A stretch of DNA of 64,000 bases from Fibrobacter sp. UWB5 (GTDB lineage Bacteria > Fibrobacterota > Fibrobacteria > Fibrobacterales > Fibrobacteraceae): contig NZ_MWQH01000001.1 of assembly GCF_002210295.1 (NCBI RefSeq), forward strand, positions 248,001-312,000, given 5' to 3'. Position numbers and translations under genes: made by a program. The notes under the pieces are model-generated. The model was not told the origin of the DNA, did no database searches, and saw nothing but the letters and a program-made list of their open reading frames with translations. Below, in pieces: positions 15,874 to 24,704 of the stretch (its first letter is position 1; each line of letters begins with the position of its first letter).

Positions 15874-16785
15874 TTATTCCGCAAATCCCGGGGGCGGCAA
15901 ATGCATGCCAGCCATGGTGAGTTTGTTGTCGCGGGCATATTGCATAATACGCTTGCGGCTTTCAATGGACTTTTCCTTGTCCATGTCGTAATTGGAATTG
16001 ATTTCGGGGTGGTCCTTTTGCAAAGCGTAACCATGCATCAAATCGCCAATCACGAGTAAGTTCGAAATCTGGAAAGCAGTGTGGCCGGGCGTATGGCCCA
16101 CGGCATCCAGCGCAAGCACGCCGTGCGGCAAGCTGTCGCCAAAGGCGAACAAATGGAGTTTATCCTTGTACATTCCCATGACGACCTTCTGCAAGTCGTT
16201 TTTCGGAATGTCATTCATCCAAGCATCGTATTCCACTTTGCCTGCGTAAACGGTGGCGTTGTTGAATACCTTCACGTCTTTGCCAGCAGAATCTTTTGCA
16301 ATCATGCCTGCGATGTGGTCCACATGAAAGTGCGTCAGATAAATCAAGTCAATCTTGTCAGGAGTCACATCCAAAGCGGCGAGGCGATCCAGCATCTGGC
16401 CGCCGAAAGCACCGAGACCCGCATCAAACAAGATGTTCTTGCCGTCCACCTGCAACAGGAACACGCTCACCGAAGCCGGAATGCCATCGGGCAAATTCAA
16501 GCTTGCAAACAGAGAGTCGCTGGCGTCGCTAAAGAGGCTGCGTGGGTTCAGCTTTTCGCCCTGATTGTCCTGAATCCAAGTCACGCTAGCACCGTTTGCG
16601 AGCTTGATGGTTTTTGCAACTTGCACGACATTCGCCGCTTCAGCTGGGGCAGCATTTTCTGCCGGCTCCGTAGCAGTCTTGGCAGGCTCTGCCGTTTTTT
16701 CAGTAGCGGGGGTCTTGGTGTCGCTGCAGCCGAATACGACGAAAGATGCCATCATGGCAAAGAGGGGGAGAAGATGCTTTTTCAT
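15874..16785 (-). CDS. Metallo-beta-lactamase-fold hydrolase, lipoprotein
   Basis: 303 aa. Lipoprotein signal with lipobox VFGC (Cys20), an Ala/Pro/Thr/Glu-rich spacer to about residue 58, then an MBL domain with the zinc-binding motif THFHVDH (151-157), an upstream Asp in LFDAGLG and the downstream His in GHTPGH. The family includes lactonases, phosphodiesterases and beta-lactamases; nothing seen here decides the substrate. The lipid anchor puts it outside the cytoplasm. Confidence 0.88.
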   Translation of the reverse strand: MKKHLLPLFAMMASFVVFGCSDTKTPATEKTAEPAKTATEPAENAAPAEAANVVQVAKTIKLANGASVTWIQDNQGEKLNPRSLFSDASDSLFASLNLPDGIPASVSVFLLQVDGKNILFDAGLGAFGGQMLDRLAALDVTPDKIDLIYLTHFHVDHIAGMIAKDSAGKDVKVFNNATVYAGKVEYDAWMNDIPKNDLQKVVMGMYKDKLHLFAFGDSLPHGVLALDAVGHTPGHTAFQISNLLVIGDLMHGYALQKDHPEINSNYDMDKEKSIESRKRIMQYARDNKLTMAGMHLPPPGFAE

Positions 16786-16834
16786 AAGGACTCCTGTTTA
16801 GAGTGAATATAAAAAAGAATCGTTCTTGTAAAGT

Positions 16835-17614
16835 TTAAACCCCTGTTTCGGCCTGTAATTTATCCAATTTAGCCCCTTTTTTCCACGGGATTTTATTGCC
16901 GTAGCTCTTTATGTCAACGGCGTAGGGAATTTGGTCTAGCAGTTTTTCTATTTGCGCGATGACGTTCAAAATGCCCGAGATTTTTCCCGAGAAATTCTTG
17001 GGAGTGAGCGATATTTGAATCATCTTGTGCTTTTTCATTTTCACAAACAGAAGGTAGCGCGTTTCGTCACTGCTTAAATACCACTCATAGTTCGAAGATG
17101 ACATGATTTGCGGAATAATAGTCTCAATGCTTTTCTCGGCAATATCAATAAGTTTGTTTTCTTTTTCTTGCGAAAGGCGGAGGTTTTGAGCTTGTTCGTG
17201 ATATTTCGGAAACTTCCTGAGGAATGCATCTATGTTTTTTAAAGTCGCTTCAATATTGCAGTTGAAGCTGTACACGCTTGTATCATATTCTTGTCCCCAA
17301 TCCGTATTGTATGTGGCATAGAAGTTCGCAAAAGCGTTCCTAGGCTCGACAACGAGCATAAAACGCTCGCTCTTCACTCCGCTTGGAGTGATAGTCAGAA
17401 TTATTTTTTCAAGGATAGTATTGAACTTCTCTGTGACAGTTCTGTTTATGGGATCTTTCTGGGCGAAATCGTAGATTTGCTTTTTCAAGTATTCCGGATC
17501 GATGGGCCAATGCTTTTCGTTTGAAGGGAATGTGGCGATGATACCCCTGATTTTTCTGTTCCAAAATGAATCAAGGAGTATGTAGGTGGTATTTTGATTC
17601 CGGCGTAAGGGCAT
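16835..17614 (-). CDS. Uncharacterised protein of the MoxR/VWA module, paralogue of the product of 19956-20663
   Basis: 259 aa, no signal peptide or membrane segment. It aligns by eye with the product of 19956-20663: both have an N-terminal 'W(K/N)...I' segment, a central TLxNIDxFLxKFPxxxE-like helix (here about 130-150), a 'YEW' before a beta strand and a C-terminal 'ISLTPKNFSGKISGILNVIA' helix followed by 'QIPYAVDIK'. No catalytic motif was recognised. Its ATG overlaps the VWA gene stop as TAATG. A partner or substrate of the MoxR/VWA pair is inferred from context only. Confidence 0.7.
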   Translation of the reverse strand: MPLRRNQNTTYILLDSFWNRKIRGIIATFPSNEKHWPIDPEYLKKQIYDFAQKDPINRTVTEKFNTILEKIILTITPSGVKSERFMLVVEPRNAFANFYATYNTDWGQEYDTSVYSFNCNIEATLKNIDAFLRKFPKYHEQAQNLRLSQEKENKLIDIAEKSIETIIPQIMSSSNYEWYLSSDETRYLLFVKMKKHKMIQISLTPKNFSGKISGILNVIAQIEKLLDQIPYAVDIKSYGNKIPWKKGAKLDKLQAETGV

Positions 17615-18855
17615 TATGACCTCGGAATATAAGTGACACGATTCCGTTTGAGTTTTTTGAGTCTTTCGCTATTGGATTCGTAATCCGATTTGTTGCTTAG
17701 CACCCAAAGAACATCTATGACACGCTTGGTGCTGTAGGTGGGGGATTCAGCAAAACCATCTGTGAAGAAAATTAACCCATCGTATTCAGGATGATTGCAG
17801 TAGTAATCTGCGACGGGTTGAAAGTCGGTTCCGCCTCGGCCTATAATTTTTATGCTCTTGCGAGCTTTCTTGAAAGCTTCGGGGATGCCTTTGATTTCTG
17901 AATCGAATTGGAGAACGTCCAGCTTCTCGACTCCGAATTTGAAAAGTCTGCCAATGGCCGAGAAAAAGAATTCTAGGCTTCTGTCGGTGACAGAACCACT
18001 CACGTCTACGGCTATGAGCAGATTCGCTTTTAAATCGTAGCGGCTGCCCATGGCGTCAAATCCGAATCGGCGATTGGGGCGCATACGTGTCAGATGGCGT
18101 TTACTAGAAAGTACCGATGTTTTGAAAATGCTCAGCATTCGTCGGTAATCCATGTCGACCTTCAAGCTCGCCTTGATAAGTCCTTGCATGGAACCGGGAA
18201 CCGTTCCCCAGGTGTTGCTTGCTATGGCGACTTCAATCATGTCATTGATTTCGCAACAGGCTTCCGGATCTTCCTCCCAAAGTTCCGATACTTGTGCATC
18301 TTTCAACCCCTTATTACGACCGCCATCTCCATCATTGTCTCCGTTTCCTTCAGAATCCTGTCCCTCTCCCTGGTTGTTCTCATATTCGCCTACACCGTCC
18401 CCGTCTTCGCCATCTTCGTTTCCACCTAGAGGAATCGCTTTTGCGGTTTGCCCCTTCAGTATCTGGTAGTATTCTTCGAAACACAGCCCGTGTGGCAATT
18501 GTAAGCTAGTCCCGCTCATCTGTTTTCTAATCAGGAGGGGCACATCGTAGACATCTGCAATGGTCACGTTGCTTGCCATGGTAAGGAGAGCCTTCTCGGC
18601 GTAAGGAGGCTGGCGTTGGTACGGGTGTTTTAGCAGAATTCGGAACATCTCTATCTTGAACATTTCCACCAAAATAGAATCGCGTTCATTTTCCAAGAGA
18701 GATGGCGAAAATTCAACTTTTCGATTGCCTGTTCGAATGGGAACTTCCAAGGTGTCGTTTTCAACTACGCTGTGACTACAGTATGCCGCGAAAAGCAGTG
18801 GTTCTGTCAGGAACCACGTTTCGCCAATTTTCTTGATTCTCTCAAGAACAGTCAT
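17614..18855 (-). CDS. VWA-domain protein (DUF2201-like) partnered with a MoxR ATPase
   Basis: 413 aa. The N-terminal half resembles the metallopeptidase-like domain of DUF2201 proteins but lacks a clear HExxH. An acidic, Gly/Asn/Asp-rich linker (about 143-180) leads to a von Willebrand A-type domain with MIDAS residues: DVSGS (284-288), the Thr in GRGGTDF and the Asp in FFTDG. VWA proteins commonly act with MoxR AAA+ ATPases as metal-dependent adaptors for remodelling target proteins. It lies directly downstream of the MoxR gene (20 nt). Confidence 0.88.
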   Translation of the reverse strand: MTVLERIKKIGETWFLTEPLLFAAYCSHSVVENDTLEVPIRTGNRKVEFSPSLLENERDSILVEMFKIEMFRILLKHPYQRQPPYAEKALLTMASNVTIADVYDVPLLIRKQMSGTSLQLPHGLCFEEYYQILKGQTAKAIPLGGNEDGEDGDGVGEYENNQGEGQDSEGNGDNDGDGGRNKGLKDAQVSELWEEDPEACCEINDMIEVAIASNTWGTVPGSMQGLIKASLKVDMDYRRMLSIFKTSVLSSKRHLTRMRPNRRFGFDAMGSRYDLKANLLIAVDVSGSVTDRSLEFFFSAIGRLFKFGVEKLDVLQFDSEIKGIPEAFKKARKSIKIIGRGGTDFQPVADYYCNHPEYDGLIFFTDGFAESPTYSTKRVIDVLWVLSNKSDYESNSERLKKLKRNRVTYIPRS

Positions 18856-18875
18856 GGGTCACCATCCGTCATTGT

Positions 18876-19946
18876 TTATATAGACTGCACAAAAGCCATT
18901 ATCTTGCTATACAGCTTGATGCATCGCGTAATGATAAAAGTCATTGCTTGCGGATACACGGCCGAAGAATAGGCGTTTGTAAAGTGCGCCTGTGCTTCAC
19001 GGAATTTTTCGTCAGAAAGAAAATCAAAATATGCATCGAGATTTGTAGCGACTTTCTCTATTTCGCTGTCATCGTAATTTTTCGTTTCAATAAAGCGGAA
19101 AATGGACTCGTTTATCGCGGCGAGTTCCGGTACTTTGCATTTTTTCAATGCAGTTTTTTGTTTTGCAAAATCACCGAGTAAAATGTCCTTTGCGCTGGGC
19201 AATCTATTTTGATTGATGCTTGCAAAGAATTTCGAAGCCGCGGTCATCCCGATGACACCAGCAATAATTGTTTTGAGCAGCGAATTAACTTCGTTCTGTT
19301 GCAGAATGTTTGAGACACGTTCCCAGGCGCGCCTGTCAGGAGATTTTTCAAGCCCTTGATCTTCGCGGGTGAATTCTGCACCATCAAGCATTTCTGGGTT
19401 TTCAGAAATAAAACAGATGACTCGATTATCCAGTTTTTTCTGGGCCGCCCACAGGAGCCATTCTTGAACGGTGGGGCGGAATTCGTAAATATTGAAGCGG
19501 CTAACCAAAGCCGGGTCCAAATCGGTGAGTTGGTATTCTTCTCCGTCGTTCACGGCGCTAATCACGCGACTCCCTTCGGGGAGTTTTTTACCAGCGAGTG
19601 TCCGGTTTAGCGTCAAGTCCATGATGGTCTGCAACACTTCGGGGCGGGCGCGGTTGAGTTCGTCTAAAAAGAGTACCATCGGCTTCCCGTCCGTCGGGAA
19701 CCAATAAGGTGGCATAAAGTCCGTCTTTCCTGTTTCTGTATTCAAGCGCGGGAGCCCAATCAAATCGCCAGGATCGCTCATCTGCCCGAGAAATAGAATG
19801 ACCACCCGTTCTCCGCGCGCAGTGAAGAACTTCTCCAGAATCTGCGACTTGCCGATTCCGTGTTTCCCGGTGAGCATGATGTTCTGCGATGCGGGAGTTG
19901 CTGCCAAAAGTTTTTCCAGTTCTTTTCCATTGATGCGTACGCCCAT
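18876..19946 (-). CDS. MoxR-type AAA+ ATPase
   Basis: 356 aa with Walker A GKHGIGKS (27-34), Walker B VLFLDELNRA (91-100), a sensor-1 Asn in ISAVNDG and an arginine-containing VSRFNIYEF segment. Members of this family assemble as hexamers and usually work with an adjacent VWA-domain protein, as here. It lies between one of the two paralogous unknown genes and the VWA gene. The target process is unknown. Confidence 0.9.
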   Translation of the reverse strand: MGVRINGKELEKLLAATPASQNIMLTGKHGIGKSQILEKFFTARGERVVILFLGQMSDPGDLIGLPRLNTETGKTDFMPPYWFPTDGKPMVLFLDELNRARPEVLQTIMDLTLNRTLAGKKLPEGSRVISAVNDGEEYQLTDLDPALVSRFNIYEFRPTVQEWLLWAAQKKLDNRVICFISENPEMLDGAEFTREDQGLEKSPDRRAWERVSNILQQNEVNSLLKTIIAGVIGMTAASKFFASINQNRLPSAKDILLGDFAKQKTALKKCKVPELAAINESIFRFIETKNYDDSEIEKVATNLDAYFDFLSDEKFREAQAHFTNAYSSAVYPQAMTFIITRCIKLYSKIMAFVQSI

Positions 19947-19955
19947 AGACTCTCC

Positions 19956-20663
19956 TTAAAATCGTGTAAATTCCTTTGTCATTGTAATATCCATCGGGAA
20001 GGGCATTGTGTTCAGCAAATTTTCCACGCGCCCAAGCACCTCTAAAAGCGTGGGGAGCCGTTTCATAAAGTCCCTACGGTTCAGTGTCATCGAAATCACG
20101 TTCTTTTTCCCCATGCCAATGCGCAAAGAAAAGAACTCGCCTTTGTCTACTAGGTCCCACTCGTAATGCGTTGTTGAAAGCAACTGCTCCACGGCAGACC
20201 TGATGCTGATTTTAGCCATCTCTTCAATTTTTGCCTTTTTCTCGGCCTCGATTTTTGCGCGCTCCATTTTTTCTTTATGTTCCGGGAATTCGTCAACAAA
20301 GGTTTCCAGGTTTTCTAGCGTTCTTTGCAGGTCGATTGTTGATGCCGAGAAGCTGAATGAATCTCCGTTTCTTAATTTCAAGTGCACGGTCGCCTGAAAA
20401 TTGATTGTCAATTCAATGATGTACATTGAATCAAATAATTTCTGGATGGTTATTTCTTCAATTTTATCGTTTTGCTGAAACAGTGATCCTTGCTTTTTCC
20501 CGTCCATCGTTACCACAAAGCGGCATTCTGCTCTGCGACTTTTCAATTCGTTGAACGCACAAAGAATTTCCCCTTCAGAGGGGAATGTCCTAGATTCGCC
20601 CGGTACAATGATGTTTTTAAGTAGCTTTTTCCAGTAAGAAACCTGAATGTCATCCCTAATCAT
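19956..20663 (-). CDS. Uncharacterised protein opening the MoxR/VWA module
   Basis: 235 aa from the ATG at 20663, chosen because it matches the N-terminus of the paralogue (16835-17614); an upstream in-frame start at 20693 is possible. It is cytosolic, with a charged helix at about 130-165 (KMERAKIEAEKKAKIEEMAK) followed by the shared 'HYEW' strand and a C-terminal 'SMTLNRRDFMKRLPTLLEV' helix. The paralogous pair framing MoxR and VWA suggests the two proteins have related roles in one complex. The start codon lies in an inverted repeat (20661-20687). Confidence 0.7.
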   Translation of the reverse strand: MIRDDIQVSYWKKLLKNIIVPGESRTFPSEGEILCAFNELKSRRAECRFVVTMDGKKQGSLFQQNDKIEEITIQKLFDSMYIIELTINFQATVHLKLRNGDSFSFSASTIDLQRTLENLETFVDEFPEHKEKMERAKIEAEKKAKIEEMAKISIRSAVEQLLSTTHYEWDLVDKGEFFSLRIGMGKKNVISMTLNRRDFMKRLPTLLEVLGRVENLLNTMPFPMDITMTKEFTRF

Positions 20664-20687
20664 ACCGCAAAATATACTCACGGTATG
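20661..20687 (-). promoter_or_regulatory. Inverted repeat covering the start codon of the MoxR/VWA module
   Basis: CATACCG (20661-20667) and CGGTATG (20681-20687) form perfect 7-bp arms. In the minus-strand transcript the ATG is in the 3' arm of the hairpin; as DNA it could be an operator. Confidence 0.35.
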
Positions 20688-20835
20688 CGACAACTGATGA
20701 CGTTTACGGAATGCGTAAAATCATTGAATAATATGCAAATAATGCACATTTTTTTGTTTTTTATGAAAAAAATGGCACTTTTGCGATTTTGAGGGTATAT
20801 TTCTATTAAGAAGCTTTCAATATAAGGAGAAAAAA

Positions 20836-22110
20836 ATGGCTGCAATTATTTTAAATAAAATGTATACTGGGGGGTATTTGGAATCTGGCGAAAATATCGG
20901 TCATGAGATAATCAACCTGTATAAGGCGGACAATGACTGCAATTATGTGTATGTAAACGCCTATGGATGGATTGCAAAAGAATGGGATCATAAAATTTCA
21001 GAAATCCTTTTGGTCCGAATGATCAATAATGCAACATTGGAAATTCTAGGTGTTGCGTCTGACTTGCAACAAATCCTTTGCGAATATGACTATAAAAAAG
21101 AAGACGTTTTTTTTGAAGAGCAAAAAAAATATGTTCATGAAAACGGAATAAAATACGGTTCTGTATATCTCGATGAAATTATGAAGGGAAATCGAGATGA
21201 AGTGCAATATAAACCACAGTTAGTTACTTTCAGGGCTGGGAGTGTAAGACGTCCTAGTAAAACTATATATTTAACGACTGATAAATCATTGAATACAAAC
21301 GCCAATTCCCAATATTTTTATTTACCAGAATATAATTTTTCTTGCACAAGTCCAAAGATTTATTGCGATGAACAAGAGCAGCCAAAAGCACATACGGTTT
21401 TGAAAAAAATTATAGATAATTCATCATTATGGCTTAATTCTGAAAAAAGTACTGATAAGGTAAATTTGAAAAACGATATATCGTCAGAGAAATTTTCTTT
21501 CTTAACTCTTATCAAAAAGGAATACGATGAACTGTCGTATTCAAATATGTTGGAATATTTCTTTAATTTAGATAAAAATGTCTTTTTTGAGTTTTGCAAA
21601 AAAGTCTTAGGAATAAGCAATTTTAATGAGGATTATGAAATTGTTCGCGAAGTTGAGTGTAACATTGATTTACTTATAAAATCGCAAAGGCATGTAATTG
21701 TAATTGAGAATAAGATTAAGTCTGGCATAAACGGTTTTGGACACGACATAAAAACAGAGGAAGATGCAAAAAGTCAATTGGATAAATATTATACCCATGT
21801 GTGTAAAAATTATAGCGAACGTGAATGTCATTTCTTTTTATTGACTCCTAACTACAATATTATCGATCCATTGAAGTATGCGCAAAATGGAGAATACAAA
21901 TCACTGTTATACAGTGATATTTATGAATTCTTTTCTGAAGTCAAAAGTGATGTGCTGGAAAAAGACAAGTATTTTGATGATTTTAAAATAGCCCTAAAAA
22001 AACAAAGTGAACCAGTTGATAATCAGAATTTTGATATTATGCAAGATCGTTTTGTAAAGACAATTATAAAAATAAAGAATGAGTCGAGCAAAATTTCTGC
22101 TAATGGGTAG
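20836..22110 (+). CDS. PD-(D/E)XK nuclease-like protein, horizontally acquired
   Basis: 424 aa with an ideal Shine-Dalgarno (AAGGAG). The C-terminal half carries a PD-(D/E)XK-type core: 'EYFFNLDKNVFFEFC', then CNIDLLIKS, VIVIENKIKSG (the E-x-K site) and QLDKYYTH, followed by a strand and a 'LLYSDIYEFF' helix. The first about 150 residues form a separate domain (GGYLESGENIGHEIINLYKAD) that I have seen in uncharacterised proteins but cannot name. Strongly AT-rich codon use against its upstream neighbours suggests transfer. Nucleases of this type are common in defence islands, though no partner gene is evident. Confidence 0.75.
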   Translation: MAAIILNKMYTGGYLESGENIGHEIINLYKADNDCNYVYVNAYGWIAKEWDHKISEILLVRMINNATLEILGVASDLQQILCEYDYKKEDVFFEEQKKYVHENGIKYGSVYLDEIMKGNRDEVQYKPQLVTFRAGSVRRPSKTIYLTTDKSLNTNANSQYFYLPEYNFSCTSPKIYCDEQEQPKAHTVLKKIIDNSSLWLNSEKSTDKVNLKNDISSEKFSFLTLIKKEYDELSYSNMLEYFFNLDKNVFFEFCKKVLGISNFNEDYEIVREVECNIDLLIKSQRHVIVIENKIKSGINGFGHDIKTEEDAKSQLDKYYTHVCKNYSERECHFFLLTPNYNIIDPLKYAQNGEYKSLLYSDIYEFFSEVKSDVLEKDKYFDDFKIALKKQSEPVDNQNFDIMQDRFVKTIIKIKNESSKISANG

Positions 22111-22150
22111 ATGACGGTTTAAACAATCGCTTTTTATCATGATAGGTATA

Positions 22151-22174
22151 AAGCCCCTTTTTAGGGGCTTTTTT
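22151..22174 (+). terminator. Intrinsic terminator
   Basis: Stem AAGCCCC / GGGGCTT with a T6 tract, after the PD-(D/E)XK gene. Confidence 0.85.
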
Positions 22175-22251
22175 CATATCGGGACCTATCCGTCTGTAAT
22201 TGTCGCATAACCGATGTATCTTTATTGCGTCAACCTATTTTAGGAGAGAAT

Positions 22252-22458
22252 ATGACGCAAGAAGAATTGATTGATAAAGTCCACAACGAAATGTCCGGCA
22301 GAGTGCCGTTTGCCGAGGTGGTGCACCGCATTGCGAACGCCATTAGGCTAGAAGGAAAAACAAATTTCCGCACGATGTTTGCAAGGCTTGAACCGGCTTC
22401 AAGCGGATACGTCTATGCCTATCCGGATGATATTTCGGATGGTCCTTGGGATATCTAA
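22252..22458 (+). CDS. Small protein of unknown family, intact copy of a duplicated gene
   Basis: 68 aa (MTQEELIDKVHNEMSGRVPF...), with AGGAGAG before the ATG at 22252. It is predicted helical in the first half, with a C-terminal 'YVYAYPDDISDGPWDI'. A second copy with most residues conserved but an internal stop lies at 25140-25346. I do not recognise the family. It heads a run of same-strand genes; the DnaE-like fragment begins 2 nt after its stop. Confidence 0.65.
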   Translation: MTQEELIDKVHNEMSGRVPFAEVVHRIANAIRLEGKTNFRTMFARLEPASSGYVYAYPDDISDGPWDI

Positions 22459-22460
22459 TT

Positions 22461-23189
22461 GTGAACGAGACGTATATGCGAAGCGAAAACAACCAACTTT
22501 TGGAACTATATCCGCTTTCTACTATGCGGAAAATCTTGGATTGTATTGAAACAACACAGAACATTCGTGTTGACATTAGCCGCATCCCTTTAGACGATAA
22601 GAAAACACTAGATCTATTCAGGAACGGGGATACGGGGGGAGTATTCGGCTTTGACTCTCCTGACATGCAAGAATATTCGAAACAGCTGAAACCAGATAGC
22701 TTCGAAGAATTAATGATTTTATGCGCGTTATGTGGACCTGCGAGAGCGTTTAGGCCCGCGACATCTGATTTGATTACCGAATATATCGATAGAAAGAGGG
22801 GCGAATGTGGCTATGACGGCATTCATCCGGATGTAGAACAGATTATTTTGCCTACCTATGGCATGATTATTTACCAAGAGCAGGTGACGGAAATCCTTTG
22901 CAAAATTACAGGATATCCTCCAGAAAATGCAGAGGAAGTTCGTCGCATACTTGCAAAAAGAAATCCTGAAAGAATATCGAAACTTGAACCAGAATTTTTC
23001 TGTCAGTGCGAGGCCAAGGGGCATGACCAACAAATCGCTTGGCAAATTTGGGACTTGCTTTTCATATACGCAAAACATGCCGTTTGCAAAACACTTGTGT
23101 CGATTTACACCTTTGTCGCTTACCAATTTGCCTATTTGAAGGTTCATTACAAGAGCGAATTTTGTTCCGCAATAACCTGCGCAAAATAG
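22461..23189 (+). CDS. DnaE fragment: fingers region of DNA polymerase III alpha without the catalytic palm
   Basis: About 242 aa from GTG 22461 (or ATG 22476). The sequence follows the fingers segment of bacterial DnaE: IPLDDKKTLDLF, GVFGFDS, LKPDSFEELMILCAL, TYGMIIYQEQV, EVRRILAKRNPE and VAYQFAYLKVHYKSEF. The PHP domain, the palm with its PDFDxD and FDFLGL aspartates, and the C-terminal OB and tau-binding parts are all missing. The usual GFNKSHA stretch is replaced by AVCKTLV. It cannot be an active polymerase. Either it is a remnant, or a domesticated DNA- or nucleotide-binding piece inside an accessory operon; its open frame argues mildly for the latter. Confidence 0.75.
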   Translation: MNETYMRSENNQLLELYPLSTMRKILDCIETTQNIRVDISRIPLDDKKTLDLFRNGDTGGVFGFDSPDMQEYSKQLKPDSFEELMILCALCGPARAFRPATSDLITEYIDRKRGECGYDGIHPDVEQIILPTYGMIIYQEQVTEILCKITGYPPENAEEVRRILAKRNPERISKLEPEFFCQCEAKGHDQQIAWQIWDLLFIYAKHAVCKTLVSIYTFVAYQFAYLKVHYKSEFCSAITCAK

Positions 23190-23198
23190 GAGGCCCGT

Positions 23199-23906
23199 AT
23201 GACGTTAGATGAATTTCAGAAATACAAGGCGCTTAAAAGCTATGTTGAGGAATCGTATCCCGATAAAGAAGAAAGCAAAGATGTTTGGCATTCCGTCAAA
23301 CGACTGATATTAAGCTGCAACGAACATGACATCAGGCAAGATCAGCTGGAGATCTTTTTCCAAATGTCTGAAACCGGGAAACCGCTTTGTCATCTGGATG
23401 TCCTCGTAAATTCAGACGATTTTGTCTCTATTTTTGATGTCTTGGATGAGCCCTTCGTAAGCTACCCATTTACGCATTGCCTGTTGGTGTGCGACGCGGT
23501 CAAAAATACGCATCGATTTTTCTTTGTAAATCCAGATGTGTCGGGTACAAAAGATTTTTCGTTCAACAGTAAGTTGGCGCTCAGGGATTCATACATTCTG
23601 CTGAGTTCTTGTGAAGAAAGCGTGGAAAATATCGCTGATTTGATAATTCCCGAAACGGCGAAGTTCATCATCCGTTGCGTATTATGCAAGAACCGTGTTA
23701 AATATGCGGGCGTATTTGAAATAACAAGAGATTCTGCGGGAAGCATTTCTGCCGTTGAATTCAAGAACGAAGAAATAGATATGCAAGAATCGCTTTGCAA
23801 GAGAATAAAGAAATCGGTCTCGGATGCACAAAAAGTGCAAAAGCAGAACGACAACAAAGTTCTTTGGAAATGGGACGAACTCTTTCAAAAGAGTTTCAAT
23901 AAATAG
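23199..23906 (+). CDS. Protein of unknown function
   Basis: 235 aa, cytosolic, with 'AGGAGG' before the ATG at 23199. The N-terminal third is acidic and helical, followed by alternating beta segments ('THCLLVCDAVKNTHRFFFV', 'IIRCVLCKNRVKYAGVFEI') and a charged C-terminal helix. No family recognised. It lies 9 nt after the DnaE fragment and 9 nt before the next gene. Confidence 0.6.
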   Translation: MTLDEFQKYKALKSYVEESYPDKEESKDVWHSVKRLILSCNEHDIRQDQLEIFFQMSETGKPLCHLDVLVNSDDFVSIFDVLDEPFVSYPFTHCLLVCDAVKNTHRFFFVNPDVSGTKDFSFNSKLALRDSYILLSSCEESVENIADLIIPETAKFIIRCVLCKNRVKYAGVFEITRDSAGSISAVEFKNEEIDMQESLCKRIKKSVSDAQKVQKQNDNKVLWKWDELFQKSFNK

Positions 23907-23915
23907 GAACACCTT

Positions 23916-24692
23916 ATGGGTACAAGGAATTACAAGAGTGTATTCATTCTGCGCGTTTACAGATTCGATTTGTGTGAAAAGCCTGGTTACAGCGTAGACA
24001 AATACGAAATTAAACGGAATGGCTATGCTGCGCCGAGTTTTAAAATTTACGAGTCGGAAACAGGAATTTTTGAGACCTTGGCGCAGGCTGAAAAACAAAT
24101 CCGAAAGCTAACGGGTAACGAAGATATTTATAGTTTTCTTGTGGAGGAAAAACCAGTAGGCGGTACGTTTTATACTGAAGACGCCCTTTCAAGAAGACGC
24201 TACTTGAAAGATGGTAAATTGTGGCAAAAATGCGATGTTTCGAGTGTTCGCTGTTTCAATGGGAAAGATGTTGATTTAGGTGAAGTCAATTTTTATGGCC
24301 GCAATCCCCAAACCCTTCCTTTCAAGGAGGGTGACATCGTAGAAATTGCCTACAACGATTATGCGCGGCTCGCCATTATCTGGAAACTTCCGCCAAGCGT
24401 TGATTACATGAAAACTATATGGGATCAACACAAAAAACTTTGCAAAAAGAATCCTCTTAGTTCGCGCGTTCATCCTGACGAGTCTGAAGACGCCTACACA
24501 ATCCTGTTTTACTATGTGGACAAAGACGGCGAAATAAGCCACGATGTCATGCACGCGGCTGTATACGAAACATTGCCGCTTTCATTCCCCGTCTCAAGAA
24601 AAAGTGCTGCTGAACTCCGCCGCCGCCTTGAAAAGTTTAAAGACGAATATGAACGGTATGAGGATGAATGCGGAGACGTCATTCCGTTCTAA
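23916..24692 (+). CDS. Protein of unknown function
   Basis: 258 aa, cytosolic, beginning MGTRNYKSVFILRVYRFDL. The middle contains a beta-rich segment with 'LPFKEGDIVEIAYNDYARLAIIW', and the C-terminus a charged helix (AAELRRRLEKFKDEYERY). No catalytic motif seen. Same operon-like run as its neighbours; its function may be linked to the unknown protein before it. Confidence 0.6.
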   Translation: MGTRNYKSVFILRVYRFDLCEKPGYSVDKYEIKRNGYAAPSFKIYESETGIFETLAQAEKQIRKLTGNEDIYSFLVEEKPVGGTFYTEDALSRRRYLKDGKLWQKCDVSSVRCFNGKDVDLGEVNFYGRNPQTLPFKEGDIVEIAYNDYARLAIIWKLPPSVDYMKTIWDQHKKLCKKNPLSSRVHPDESEDAYTILFYYVDKDGEISHDVMHAAVYETLPLSFPVSRKSAAELRRRLEKFKDEYERYEDECGDVIPF

Positions 24693-24704
24693 AAAGGTTT
24701 TAAT

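Noticed and set aside
24276-24554. Minus-strand ORFs in the 23-25 kb cassette
   Set aside because: They are shadows of the plus-strand genes, which have spaced ribosome-binding sites and operon-like packing.
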